This document shows positions 1 to 5,682 of a stretch of 5,682 nucleotides of DNA, piece after piece; the stretch's first letter is position 1; each line of letters starts with the position of its first letter. The stretch covers positions 1 to 5,682 of the forward strand of contig JAKBHQ010000007.1 in the NCBI GenBank assembly GCA_021836665.1, in the 5' to 3' direction. The notes beneath the pieces are model-generated. The model had not been told where the DNA came from, made no database searches, and was given only the letters and a program-made list of their open reading frames with translations. The DNA is from Thermoplasmata archaeon (lineage in GTDB: Bacteria; Actinomycetota; Acidimicrobiia; Acidimicrobiales; Acidimicrobiaceae). Both the position numbers and the translations under genes were made by a program.

Positions 1-382
1 AAAGCGGAACAAGAGGGAGTTCGAGGACCAAATTGTCTTTAACCATCTCCGAGAGATCGACTACATCACCGTCGAAGGGATAGGTATCGCCTTCGGGGTC
101 CGCTTTCTCCTCAAAAAGCTCAATTACAGAGACCTTCAAGTCGCCCGAAGCAGGCAAGAGGCAGCGAACGCACTCCCCTAGCCATTTAGTGGAAATGTTC
201 GCCTTGACCAAGATCCCCTCGTGGACCGATTCAGCTACGCCTTCGAGTTTGATAATCTCGGTGTCCGCAATCCACGACGAGGTTACAAAAATCTCAGGAA
301 TCTGCCCCTGCATGTCAAGCTGCCTGACGATTGCAGGGTCCCGAAGCAACTTCGTCACCCCAAAACTGAAATCCCTATTCAC
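1..382 (-). CDS. DUF177/YceD family protein, C-terminus cut by window edge
   Basis: The reverse strand is open from 382 to the left edge, giving 127 residues with no stop. The family hallmark is visible as CVRC (Cys71, Cys74) after a beta-rich N-terminal half, followed by an acidic stretch (FEEKADPEGD, 90-99) and the 'PFDGDVVDLSEMVKD' segment. The last visible residues, ELPLVPL, are followed by a T as first base of the next codon, which fits the Cys usually found there. YceD-family proteins are linked to 23S rRNA accumulation and usually sit beside rpmF (ribosomal protein L32); rpmF may lie just beyond the edge, but this cannot be seen. I chose the GTG at 382 because family members begin a few residues before the 'FSFGVTKLLRDP' segment and GGTGG lies 5 bases upstream. 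An in-frame ATG at 415 would add 11 residues and lacks a good ribosome site. The start overlaps the previous gene by 8 bases. Confidence 0.85.
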   Translation of the reverse strand, partial: MNRDFSFGVTKLLRDPAIVRQLDMQGQIPEIFVTSSWIADTEIIKLEGVAESVHEGILVKANISTKWLGECVRCLLPASGDLKVSVIELFEEKADPEGDTYPFDGDVVDLSEMVKDNLVLELPLVPL

Positions 383-974
383 CTTGGCCACCGGTATCCT
401 GGTCGAAAAAGGCATCCAACTCGGCTGAATGCTTGTCCGAAAGTTCCGAAGGGCTTTCGAGGCCCACCAAGGGCGGTGAAAGCCTCTCCCTTCCGGCCCT
501 AATCGTCTTGAGGGTGCGCTCTAGGACTATTTCCAAAGACGCTAACTTCTGGTCAGCGTAGTCGGATGCATCGAGCTTCAATTTGGAGGCCTCCTCCTTG
601 GCGCTTTGAACGATATTTGAGGCGGTCAGGGTTGCCTGTCGGACGATTTCGGTCTTGGCCACTAACCCCTCCGACCGTGCCCGCGCCGCCTGCATGATCT
701 CTTCGGCCTCTAATCCAACCCGATCCAAAAACTCTTGCTTCTCGCGCAACATCCACTGCGCCTTCTTCAGTTCCAACGGAAGGCTGGCTCGGGCGAGTTC
801 GAGCATTTCTAGTAAGTCATCCTTTGGAAGCAGGATCGACGACGACAAAGGCACGGTCTTGGCCTGCTGGGCCATAGATACCAAACGGTCGAGTAATTCT
901 GTTAGGCTTCTCTCCCCATCGACAAAATCCCCGTTGGATCCTTGGTCATCTTCCGAACCTCGCGTCGAGCGCAT
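375..974 (-). CDS. SepIVA/DivIVA-like coiled-coil septation protein, short form
   Basis: A 199-residue protein with no membrane segment or signal peptide. With the start at 974 it has a short polar, probably disordered leader (1-23), then a helix 'LLDRLVSMAQQAKTVPLSSS' and a 'PKDDLLEMLELARASLP' segment (about 50-66). An Ala/Glu/Lys-rich coiled coil follows (about 67-137) containing LVAKTEIVRQA, then a conserved-looking end block (about 138-165, DYADQKLASLEIVLERTL) and a loose acidic tail. From memory this order of blocks matches mycobacterial SepIVA (Rv2927c/MSMEG_2416), an essential DivIVA-domain septation factor encoded next to the DUF177 gene, as here. The coiled coil is much shorter than in SepIVA. 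Automated annotation may instead call it an ATP synthase subunit B-like or DivIVA protein. An in-frame ATG at 1007 exists, but it would add an Arg/Trp-rich leader (MFRRWCLRWWR) read from within coaD and its GGAGG is only 3 bases away, so 974 is preferred. It overlaps coaD by 29 bases. Confidence 0.75.
   Translation of the reverse strand: MRSTRGSEDDQGSNGDFVDGERSLTELLDRLVSMAQQAKTVPLSSSILLPKDDLLEMLELARASLPLELKKAQWMLREKQEFLDRVGLEAEEIMQAARARSEGLVAKTEIVRQATLTASNIVQSAKEEASKLKLDASDYADQKLASLEIVLERTLKTIRAGRERLSPPLVGLESPSELSDKHSAELDAFFDQDTGGQGE
388..392 (-). promoter_or_regulatory. Candidate ribosome binding site for the DUF177 gene
   Basis: On the minus strand GGTGG lies 5 bases before the GTG at 382. 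It favours this start over the ATG at 415, whose upstream bases (GAGTTGG directly against the ATG) are poorly spaced. The site lies inside the last codons of the upstream coiled-coil gene, so translation of the two genes is probably coupled. Confidence 0.45.
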
Positions 975-1425
975 CCGCCACCACCTTAGGCACCATCGCC
1001 GAAACATTCCCTCCGAAACTCGCGACCTCCCTCAGGAGCTTCGAAGCCAAAAAGGAATATTCGGCGGAAGTTGGTATAAAAACCGTATCGATATCGGATA
1101 GTTTACGATTCATCTGCGCCATCTGCAGTTCAACCTCGAAGTCGGAAACGACTCGAAGGCCCCTGACTATCACGCTCGCACCAAGTTGGTTAGCGAGGTC
1201 CACAACCAAAGTTGACAGCGAGACAACTTCGACATTTTTGATATGACAAACCGCCTCCACGATCATCTCTTGTCGTTCTTCTAGTGAAAAGAGCGGATCG
1301 GCCTTCTGTGGATTGCGCATCGCAGCCACGACAACCGAGTCAAATAGCACTGACGCCCTTTCGACTATTTCGACATGGCCATTGTGGAAAGGGTCGAAAG
1401 AGCCCGGGTAGAGCGCCTTTATCAT
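946..1425 (-). CDS. coaD: Phosphopantetheine adenylyltransferase (PPAT)
   Basis: Cytoplasmic enzyme for the penultimate step of coenzyme A synthesis: 4'-phosphopantetheine plus ATP gives dephospho-CoA and pyrophosphate. The 159-residue length is normal for bacterial CoaD. The N-terminal nucleotidyltransferase signature is intact: YPGSFDPFHNGH (6-17) contains the HxGH motif with His14 and His17. Further family blocks are PLFSLEER (44-51), RGLR with downstream DFE (88-97), the MNRKL segment (105-109) and SFLASKLLREVA (124-135), which carries the second nucleotide-binding region. In the last block the usual SS pair reads AS, a mild change. The ATG at 1425 is fixed by a TAG codon directly before it in frame and by GGAGG 4 bases upstream (1430-1434). 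It lies 19 bases after rsmD, a pairing common in many bacteria, and its 3' end overlaps the next gene. CoaD is normally a hexamer subject to feedback by CoA; nothing in the window shows regulation specific to it. Confidence 0.97.
   Translation of the reverse strand: MIKALYPGSFDPFHNGHVEIVERASVLFDSVVVAAMRNPQKADPLFSLEERQEMIVEAVCHIKNVEVVSLSTLVVDLANQLGASVIVRGLRVVSDFEVELQMAQMNRKLSDIDTVFIPTSAEYSFLASKLLREVASFGGNVSAMVPKVVADALDARFGR
981..987 (-). promoter_or_regulatory. Candidate ribosome binding site for the SepIVA-like gene
   Basis: AAGGTGG on the minus strand lies 6 bases before the ATG at 974, inside the coaD coding sequence, where it also encodes part of PKVVAD. Its spacing supports 974 as the start rather than the ATG at 1007. 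Placement inside coaD suggests translational coupling. Confidence 0.45.
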
Positions 1426-1444
1426 CTAGCCTCCAAAGTAGTAT

Positions 1445-1990
1445 CTAGGCCAAGCTTGCCAGGGTTATAACAGTTGAACCGTAGTCCTTTACCTTTAGGA
1501 CACTGAGACCCTCAGGCAGATTTACTTCACGGTCGCTCTCGATTACGATAATCGAGTCTTCAGTCGTAACTTGAATCACATGGCCCAAAAGCTCATTCCA
1601 ATCGTCAAAAAGATATGGAGGATCGCAAAAAATTAAATCGTAATGGGCGTTGGCCGAAATTCGATTTTTCAAATAAGCAAGGGCCGGGGACTTTATTGCT
1701 GTGGCCCTTGCCACGTCGGGGGGTATACCTGCGATGTTCTGCTTCAACACCTGGACGACGCTATGGGCTGAATCAACGAACTCTACTTGGCTTGCACCCC
1801 TCGAGATTGCCTCTAGTCCCAGCGAGCCAGAACCGGCAAACAAATCGAGGACTGTTATTTCGAAGAAGTCGATTCGAGTGCAAAGCATGCCAAAAAGCGA
1901 ATTTTTGACCCGAGCCGACGTGGGTCTAGTCAGCGAGCCTGGTGGAGTCTTTATCTTTTTCCCTTTGGAAGTTCCGCCGAGTACCCTCAT
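1445..1990 (-). CDS. rsmD: 16S rRNA (guanine(966)-N(2))-methyltransferase
   Basis: Class I S-adenosylmethionine-dependent methyltransferase that modifies G966 (E. coli numbering) of 16S rRNA during assembly of the small ribosomal subunit. The 181-residue length is typical. The N-terminus MRVLGGTSKGKKI is the family's usual opening, followed by RPTSARVKNSLFGML (22-36), the SAM-binding motif VLDLFAGSGSLGLEA (47-61), an acidic strand end at FVDS (71-74), and the catalytic DPPY motif (123-126) that places the target guanine N2. The C-terminal YGSTVI (170-175) matches the family's last strand. The start is firm: a TAA directly precedes the ATG in frame. The ribosome site is weak (AGGTTGG about 4 bases upstream), unlike the neighbours. 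It follows recG after 104 bases, the only sizeable gap in the cluster, and precedes coaD by 19 bases. Confidence 0.96.
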   Translation of the reverse strand: MRVLGGTSKGKKIKTPPGSLTRPTSARVKNSLFGMLCTRIDFFEITVLDLFAGSGSLGLEAISRGASQVEFVDSAHSVVQVLKQNIAGIPPDVARATAIKSPALAYLKNRISANAHYDLIFCDPPYLFDDWNELLGHVIQVTTEDSIIVIESDREVNLPEGLSVLKVKDYGSTVITLASLA

Positions 1991-2094
1991 TTAGCCAACC
2001 TATATCAAAGTCCGGTTCAATCCAGAATTCATTTGTCAAACGGACCTACTATGCAACCAGCAGCAATTTTTCAGGTCGCCTCTTGGCCTTGCCT
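1991..2094 (-). other. recG-rsmD intergenic gap
   Basis: These 104 bases are the only non-coding stretch longer than 20 bases in the window. On the minus strand they are more A/T-rich near rsmD and hold an isolated TTGACA (2034-2039) and a TAGGTT (1997-2002) 6 bases before the rsmD ATG. The latter fits the loose actinobacterial -10 pattern TAnnnT placed for a leaderless transcript, but the TTGACA is too far away to pair with it. I see no strong hairpin followed by a T-run, so no intrinsic terminator is called. A secondary promoter for rsmD and the genes after it is possible, not shown. Confidence 0.3.
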
Positions 2095-4257
2095 TTAGCC
2101 ACGGAAGAGGTTGGCGGCTTCCTCCTCACCAATGAGTGCGGTCAATTCATTGACCAAATAAGGGAAACTGCCCATCGCGTAGTCCCGATCAACGATCTTA
2201 ACGGCCGCATTTCTGGCGGCAAAAACAAGCTGCTTGTCTCTGGTTATTGAAGCAAGCTTGAGGTCCGTCGTACCCTTCTGGCGGGTACCCATCAATTCTC
2301 CCGCCCCTCGCAGGTCTAAATCCCTCTCTGCCAGCTTGAAACCGTCTGTCGACTCTGCAACCGCCCTGAGTCTCTCGGCAGCTGGAGAATCCGACTCAAC
2401 CGACGATACCAGGATGCATCGGGATGGCTTAGTTCCTCGACCAACTCTTCCCCGCAACTGGTGCAGTTGAGCGATACCAAACCTATCGGCATCAAGGATA
2501 ATAATTATGCTGGCGTTGGGGACGTCCACTCCAACCTCGATGACCGTTGTAGCGACTAAGACGTCTATCAGTCCCCGCCTGAAGCCCTCCATGGTTTCGT
2601 TCTTCTGCTTATCGTTCATCTGCCCGTGCACAAGGCCTAGCCGGAGTCCGCTCAGAGGCCCTACGCTGAGCCGTTCATAGACTAGATTCGCCGACGCCGT
2701 GTTGAGCTTTTCAGACTCCTCTACCAGGGGACATACCACATAGGCTTGCTCTAAGTTTCTTATTCGCCCAGTTACTTCGCTCCATCCAGCTTCCTCAAGT
2801 TCTTCGTGGTTAAGCCAAACGGTGTCAATCGGAGTCCTTCCAGGTGGGAGCTCGTCGAGAATGGATACATCCAAGTCCCCAAAGACAGTCATCGCCGCGC
2901 TTCTTGGAATTGGAGTCGCAGTCATCACCAACAGGTCCGGCTCTACTCCTGAGTTGATTTTCTCCCTCTCCCGAAGCAGAGACCTCTGCTCAACGCCAAA
3001 TCGATGTTGCTCGTCGACTACTAGCGCTCCCAATCCCTGGAATTCAACCCCTTCCACCAACAGGGCGTGAGTGCCGATGAGGATATCGATGGCACCGTCT
3101 CGAAGGTCCTTCAGGATCAGTTTTCGTCGTGCAGCGGTCGTCTGCCCGGTTAATGCTTCTACCCGCAATGGCCTATTTTCAATCGGAAATAGCATCCCGT
3201 CTTGGTCATTTTTAGCCTCGACCCTAAAATTCCCAAGCTGAGCCTTGATGGACAATAGATGCTGCTCGGCAAGGACCGTCGTAGGGGCTAAAAGTGCCGC
3301 CTGGTATCCGCTTTGGACCGCCATCAACATAGAGGTCAATGCCACCAGCGTCTTACCAGATCCGACGTCTCCCTGAAGCAAACGGTGCATCGGGATCGGG
3401 GAGGACATATCGGATGCGATCTCGGAAATAACTTTGCGCTGTGCGGTTGTCAAAGTAAACGGAATCTGGTCTAAAAAGTCGGAAGTTAAAGTCGCATTGC
3501 CAATTTGGAAAGGCGAGACATCGTGGCTTATGCCCTTGGAGGTTTGTTCTCTTTTGACCTTCTCCGCAACCAAGAGGAGTTGTAGTCTTAGGAGTTCGTC
3601 AAAGGCAAGCCTCTTTCGAGCGACTTTTACCTCCAACATGGTCTCGGGTTGATGTATGCCCTTTATCGCCCGATCGCGAGGAATGAGTGAGAATTGGGAA
3701 AGCACCCAAGGGGGAAGGGGATCGAATATTTCGCCCGCTCGATCGAGGGCCTCGGCGACAAACTTAGCTATGTCCCTAGTCAAAAGGCCCGCCATCTGCG
3801 ACTGGGGATAAATGGGGACAATCTTTCCCGTGGTAGCGCCCACCAAATCGACTATTGGATTGGTCATCTGAAAACGCCCCCGGTACTCTTCTGCCTTACC
3901 GAAGACGGCCACGTCGTTAGCCCCTTGGAGCTGCCGCTCACGGTAGGGCTGATTGAAAAAAACCAGATCCAAATATCCAGTATCGTCTGCAAGGGTGGCG
4001 TTTACAATCACCCTTCCGCCTCGGAGCCTTCTAGTGGTGACTCGGGTTATCTTACCCAATACGACCGTCTCGACCCCTGGCACCACTTCGTCGATGGTCG
4101 CCTCATTGGTCCTGTCTACATGGCGCCGGGGATAGTAGGTAACCAGGTCAAAAATGGACCTTACGCCAACTTTCTCCAAAGCGACAGCCATTTTGGCGCC
4201 GACACCCTTGAGAACCCCGACCTCAATAGCGGAGAGAGAATGTAAAGTCCTTGCCAT
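2095..4257 (-). CDS. recG: ATP-dependent DNA helicase RecG
   Basis: Superfamily 2 DNA translocase that remodels stalled replication forks and branch-migrates Holliday junctions. The 720 residues are a full-length protein. The N-terminal part holds the helix-hairpin-helix-like LKGVGAKMAVALEKVGV (16-32), the DLVTYYPRRHVDR block (37-49) and the OB-fold wedge domain (about 63-155) that splits the fork. The motor domains show Walker A GDVGSGKT (296-303), the APTTVLAEQH block (324-333), the DEQH box (415-418) and motif III TATPIPRS (446-453). They continue with HGQM (544-547), motif V around VATTVIEVGVDVP (568-580) and motif VI QLHQLRGRVGRG (597-608). The C-terminal TRG region that couples ATP use to movement is intact (640-662, including ERDLDLRGAGELMGTRQKG). 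The ATG at 4257 is fixed by an in-frame TAG just upstream, with AAAGGTG at 4261-4267. It starts 18 bases after the DAK2 gene, in the same frame. No damage or odd domain is visible. Confidence 0.98.
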   Translation of the reverse strand: MARTLHSLSAIEVGVLKGVGAKMAVALEKVGVRSIFDLVTYYPRRHVDRTNEATIDEVVPGVETVVLGKITRVTTRRLRGGRVIVNATLADDTGYLDLVFFNQPYRERQLQGANDVAVFGKAEEYRGRFQMTNPIVDLVGATTGKIVPIYPQSQMAGLLTRDIAKFVAEALDRAGEIFDPLPPWVLSQFSLIPRDRAIKGIHQPETMLEVKVARKRLAFDELLRLQLLLVAEKVKREQTSKGISHDVSPFQIGNATLTSDFLDQIPFTLTTAQRKVISEIASDMSSPIPMHRLLQGDVGSGKTLVALTSMLMAVQSGYQAALLAPTTVLAEQHLLSIKAQLGNFRVEAKNDQDGMLFPIENRPLRVEALTGQTTAARRKLILKDLRDGAIDILIGTHALLVEGVEFQGLGALVVDEQHRFGVEQRSLLREREKINSGVEPDLLVMTATPIPRSAAMTVFGDLDVSILDELPPGRTPIDTVWLNHEELEEAGWSEVTGRIRNLEQAYVVCPLVEESEKLNTASANLVYERLSVGPLSGLRLGLVHGQMNDKQKNETMEGFRRGLIDVLVATTVIEVGVDVPNASIIIILDADRFGIAQLHQLRGRVGRGTKPSRCILVSSVESDSPAAERLRAVAESTDGFKLAERDLDLRGAGELMGTRQKGTTDLKLASITRDKQLVFAARNAAVKIVDRDYAMGSFPYLVNELTALIGEEEAANLFRG

Positions 4258-4275
4258 CTACACCTTTGCCGTCGG

Positions 4276-5682
4276 CTACTCGACCCCAACTAGATAGGGG
4301 TACAGTGGTTGTCCGCCATAGTGGACCTCGATTATCAGATTTGGGTGGTCCACCTCCACGGCCTCTTTGATTGCTCTAGTAGCCGCCAGGGATGAACCTT
4401 CTCCCTCGATCAGCGTCAAAATCTCATGACCATCGCCAAGGAGACTCTTGATCAGCATAATGACCACGTCCGGCAGTAGATCACCACACACTTCTATGCC
4501 AGATTGAGACAGGCCAATCCATTGTCCCGCAAGGACATGGCCGTGTATCCCTTCAGAATCCCTGACTGCCCGGGTCACCTCGCCAACTTTCAGCTGAGTG
4601 GCAACACTCGACATGGATTCAAAGTTCTCTTCAAGCGAAGCATCGGGATCGTACTCCATCAGTGCGGAGAAACCCTCCAACACGTTCGTTGTCGCCATGA
4701 CTTTCACAGGTAATCCCGCCAAGGTGGAAGCGACCTTTGCGGAGGCGATAATGTTCGAATTATTGGGTAGTACTATTACTGAGTCGGCATTACAAGCGGA
4801 AATTGCGTCGAGGAGATCCTTGGTCGAGGGATTCATCGACTGGCCGCCTAGGACTACCTGATTAACGCGCATCGATACGAAGATCCTCTTCAGCCCTTCT
4901 CCGTTTGCGACCGCTACCACCGCAGTCTTAACCCTCGGAGTAGGCTGCTTATCTACGGCTTCGTCACCCGCAACCCGGACCCATCGCTCCTCCTCAACCT
5001 GCTCCCTGAGGTCTGTCACTCGAATATCTCTAACCTGGCCAGAGCCTATCCCCGCTTCAATCGCCGCCCCAATATCGTTAGTGTGGATATGGCAGTTGAA
5101 GATTCCGTCGAATCCGACAACCACGATGGAGTCGCCAAGGCCGGCCCAGACTTCCTTCATCGCCGAGACAGCGGGCTCCTCCGCTTCCAGAAGGTACATC
5201 ACCTCGTAGCGGAGTTCCTCCTCCTCGGACTGTTCAACGTCGTTGGCCTCTAAGACTGACGGTCCCTCTAGCTCTTTCGCCCGCTCCAACCACGAATAGC
5301 TCGAAAGTGAGGCCGGCAAGGGCTCCGCTGTGCAAGTTACCAATAGGGCCTCAAAGAGGTAAATCAGGCCCGCTCCGCCAGAATCTACAACATTGGCCTT
5401 TTTGAGCTGCTCGAGTTGATTCGTCGTCTCGATCAGAGCAGTTCGCGCCTCTTTGAGCACCTCGGTGAGCAGTTCATCAACTTCAACGGCTCTTCCTTGG
5501 CTAAGAAGCGCCATAGCGCTTTTAGCCCCAGACCTCGCTACAGTTAGGATGGTCCCCTCTTTAGGCCTCAAGACAGCCGAGTCGGCTAACTTCGACCCCC
5601 TCATCAGCCCCTCGGCCAAGACAACAGAACTCAACGGACCATTCAATGCGCCAAACGCTTCGGCTATACCTTTCAAAAGCTG
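4276..5682 (-). CDS. DAK2-domain fatty acid kinase-like protein (FakA/YloV family), N-terminus cut by window edge
   Basis: The frame is open to the right edge, giving 468 residues; the true start, with the nucleotide/Mg-binding aspartates of the DhaL fold, lies outside. The first residues, QLLKG, normally follow the GARGNSGVILS motif, so roughly 100 residues are probably missing. The rest of the kinase domain is present: RPKEGTILTVAR (39-50) and VDSGGAGLIYLFEAL (99-113). The middle domain shows RYEVMYLLEAE (158-168), LGDSIVVVGFDG (182-193) and the HIHTND loop (198-203). The C-terminal domain has GGQSMNPST (279-287), VLPNNSNII (304-312) and a terminal GGQPLYPYLVGVE. In Firmicutes FakA phosphorylates fatty acids held by a FakB (DegV) partner; no fakB is in view, so the substrate here is inferred. 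Pairing with recG immediately downstream is common in actinobacteria and Firmicutes. Confidence 0.92.
   Translation of the reverse strand, partial: QLLKGIAEAFGALNGPLSSVVLAEGLMRGSKLADSAVLRPKEGTILTVARSGAKSAMALLSQGRAVEVDELLTEVLKEARTALIETTNQLEQLKKANVVDSGGAGLIYLFEALLVTCTAEPLPASLSSYSWLERAKELEGPSVLEANDVEQSEEEELRYEVMYLLEAEEPAVSAMKEVWAGLGDSIVVVGFDGIFNCHIHTNDIGAAIEAGIGSGQVRDIRVTDLREQVEEERWVRVAGDEAVDKQPTPRVKTAVVAVANGEGLKRIFVSMRVNQVVLGGQSMNPSTKDLLDAISACNADSVIVLPNNSNIIASAKVASTLAGLPVKVMATTNVLEGFSALMEYDPDASLEENFESMSSVATQLKVGEVTRAVRDSEGIHGHVLAGQWIGLSQSGIEVCGDLLPDVVIMLIKSLLGDGHEILTLIEGEGSSLAATRAIKEAVEVDHPNLIIEVHYGGQPLYPYLVGVE

Noticed and set aside
655..1101. Plus-strand open frame of 148 codons opposite the SepIVA-like gene and coaD
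   Set aside because: It is antisense to two well-supported genes, shows no family features, and is Ser/Arg-rich in the way of a shadow frame.
2000..2032. Minus-strand mini-ORF (MNSGLNRTLI) just before rsmD, a possible leader peptide
   Set aside because: It has only ten codons, no convincing ribosome site and no run of regulatory codons or terminator hairpin.
2034..2039. Perfect TTGACA on the minus strand as a -35 element
   Set aside because: No -10-like hexamer lies 16-19 bases downstream; the nearest candidates are 27 or more bases away.
2052..2097. G/C-rich inverted bases after the recG stop as an intrinsic terminator
   Set aside because: Only very short stems (about 3 base pairs, GCC-TCTT-GGC) can be formed and no T-run follows.
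3956..3962. Run of seven A (T on the coding strand) inside recG as a phase-variable or slippage tract
   Set aside because: It is short, the frame is intact, it encodes ordinary Val-Phe-Phe codons, and RecG is not a typical phase-variable gene.
3694..4245. Plus-strand open frame of 183 codons opposite recG
   Set aside because: It lies wholly antisense to the conserved N-terminal half of RecG and has no recognisable motif.

Overview
This window looks like an ordinary housekeeping stretch from an actinobacterium. The gene order (DAK2-domain protein, recG, rsmD, coaD, SepIVA-like coiled-coil protein, DUF177 protein) and the actinobacterial look of the proteins suggest a high-rank lineage outside the classic high-GC genera. 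By eye the base composition is only around half G+C, and the protein style reminds me of Acidimicrobiia or a related uncultured group. That placement is inference from gene order and remembered family sequences, not from a search.

Every gene is on the minus strand, so transcription runs from high to low coordinates. In that order: a DAK2/FakA-like protein missing its N-terminus (4276-5682), recG (2095-4257), a 104-base gap, rsmD (1445-1990), coaD (946-1425), a SepIVA/DivIVA-like coiled-coil protein (about 375-974) and the start of a DUF177/YceD protein that runs off the left edge (1-382). Spacing is tight: 18 bases between the DAK2 gene and recG, 19 between rsmD and coaD, and overlaps of about 29 and 8 bases at the last two junctions. 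This looks like one operon, possibly with a second entry point in the recG-rsmD gap. No stretch over 300 bases lacks a gene.

The genes serve separate core processes: fatty-acid activation or phospholipid supply (FakA-like), replication-fork rescue (RecG), 16S rRNA methylation (RsmD), coenzyme A synthesis (CoaD), probable septation or envelope organisation (SepIVA-like), and probable ribosome or rRNA maturation (DUF177). I found no mobile element, CRISPR array, tRNA, rRNA, phage gene, defence system or clear terminator. I also found no convincing undescribed system. The points most worth a second look are the unusually short SepIVA-like protein, the overlapping starts that surround it, and the altered metal-site residues in the FakA-like protein.
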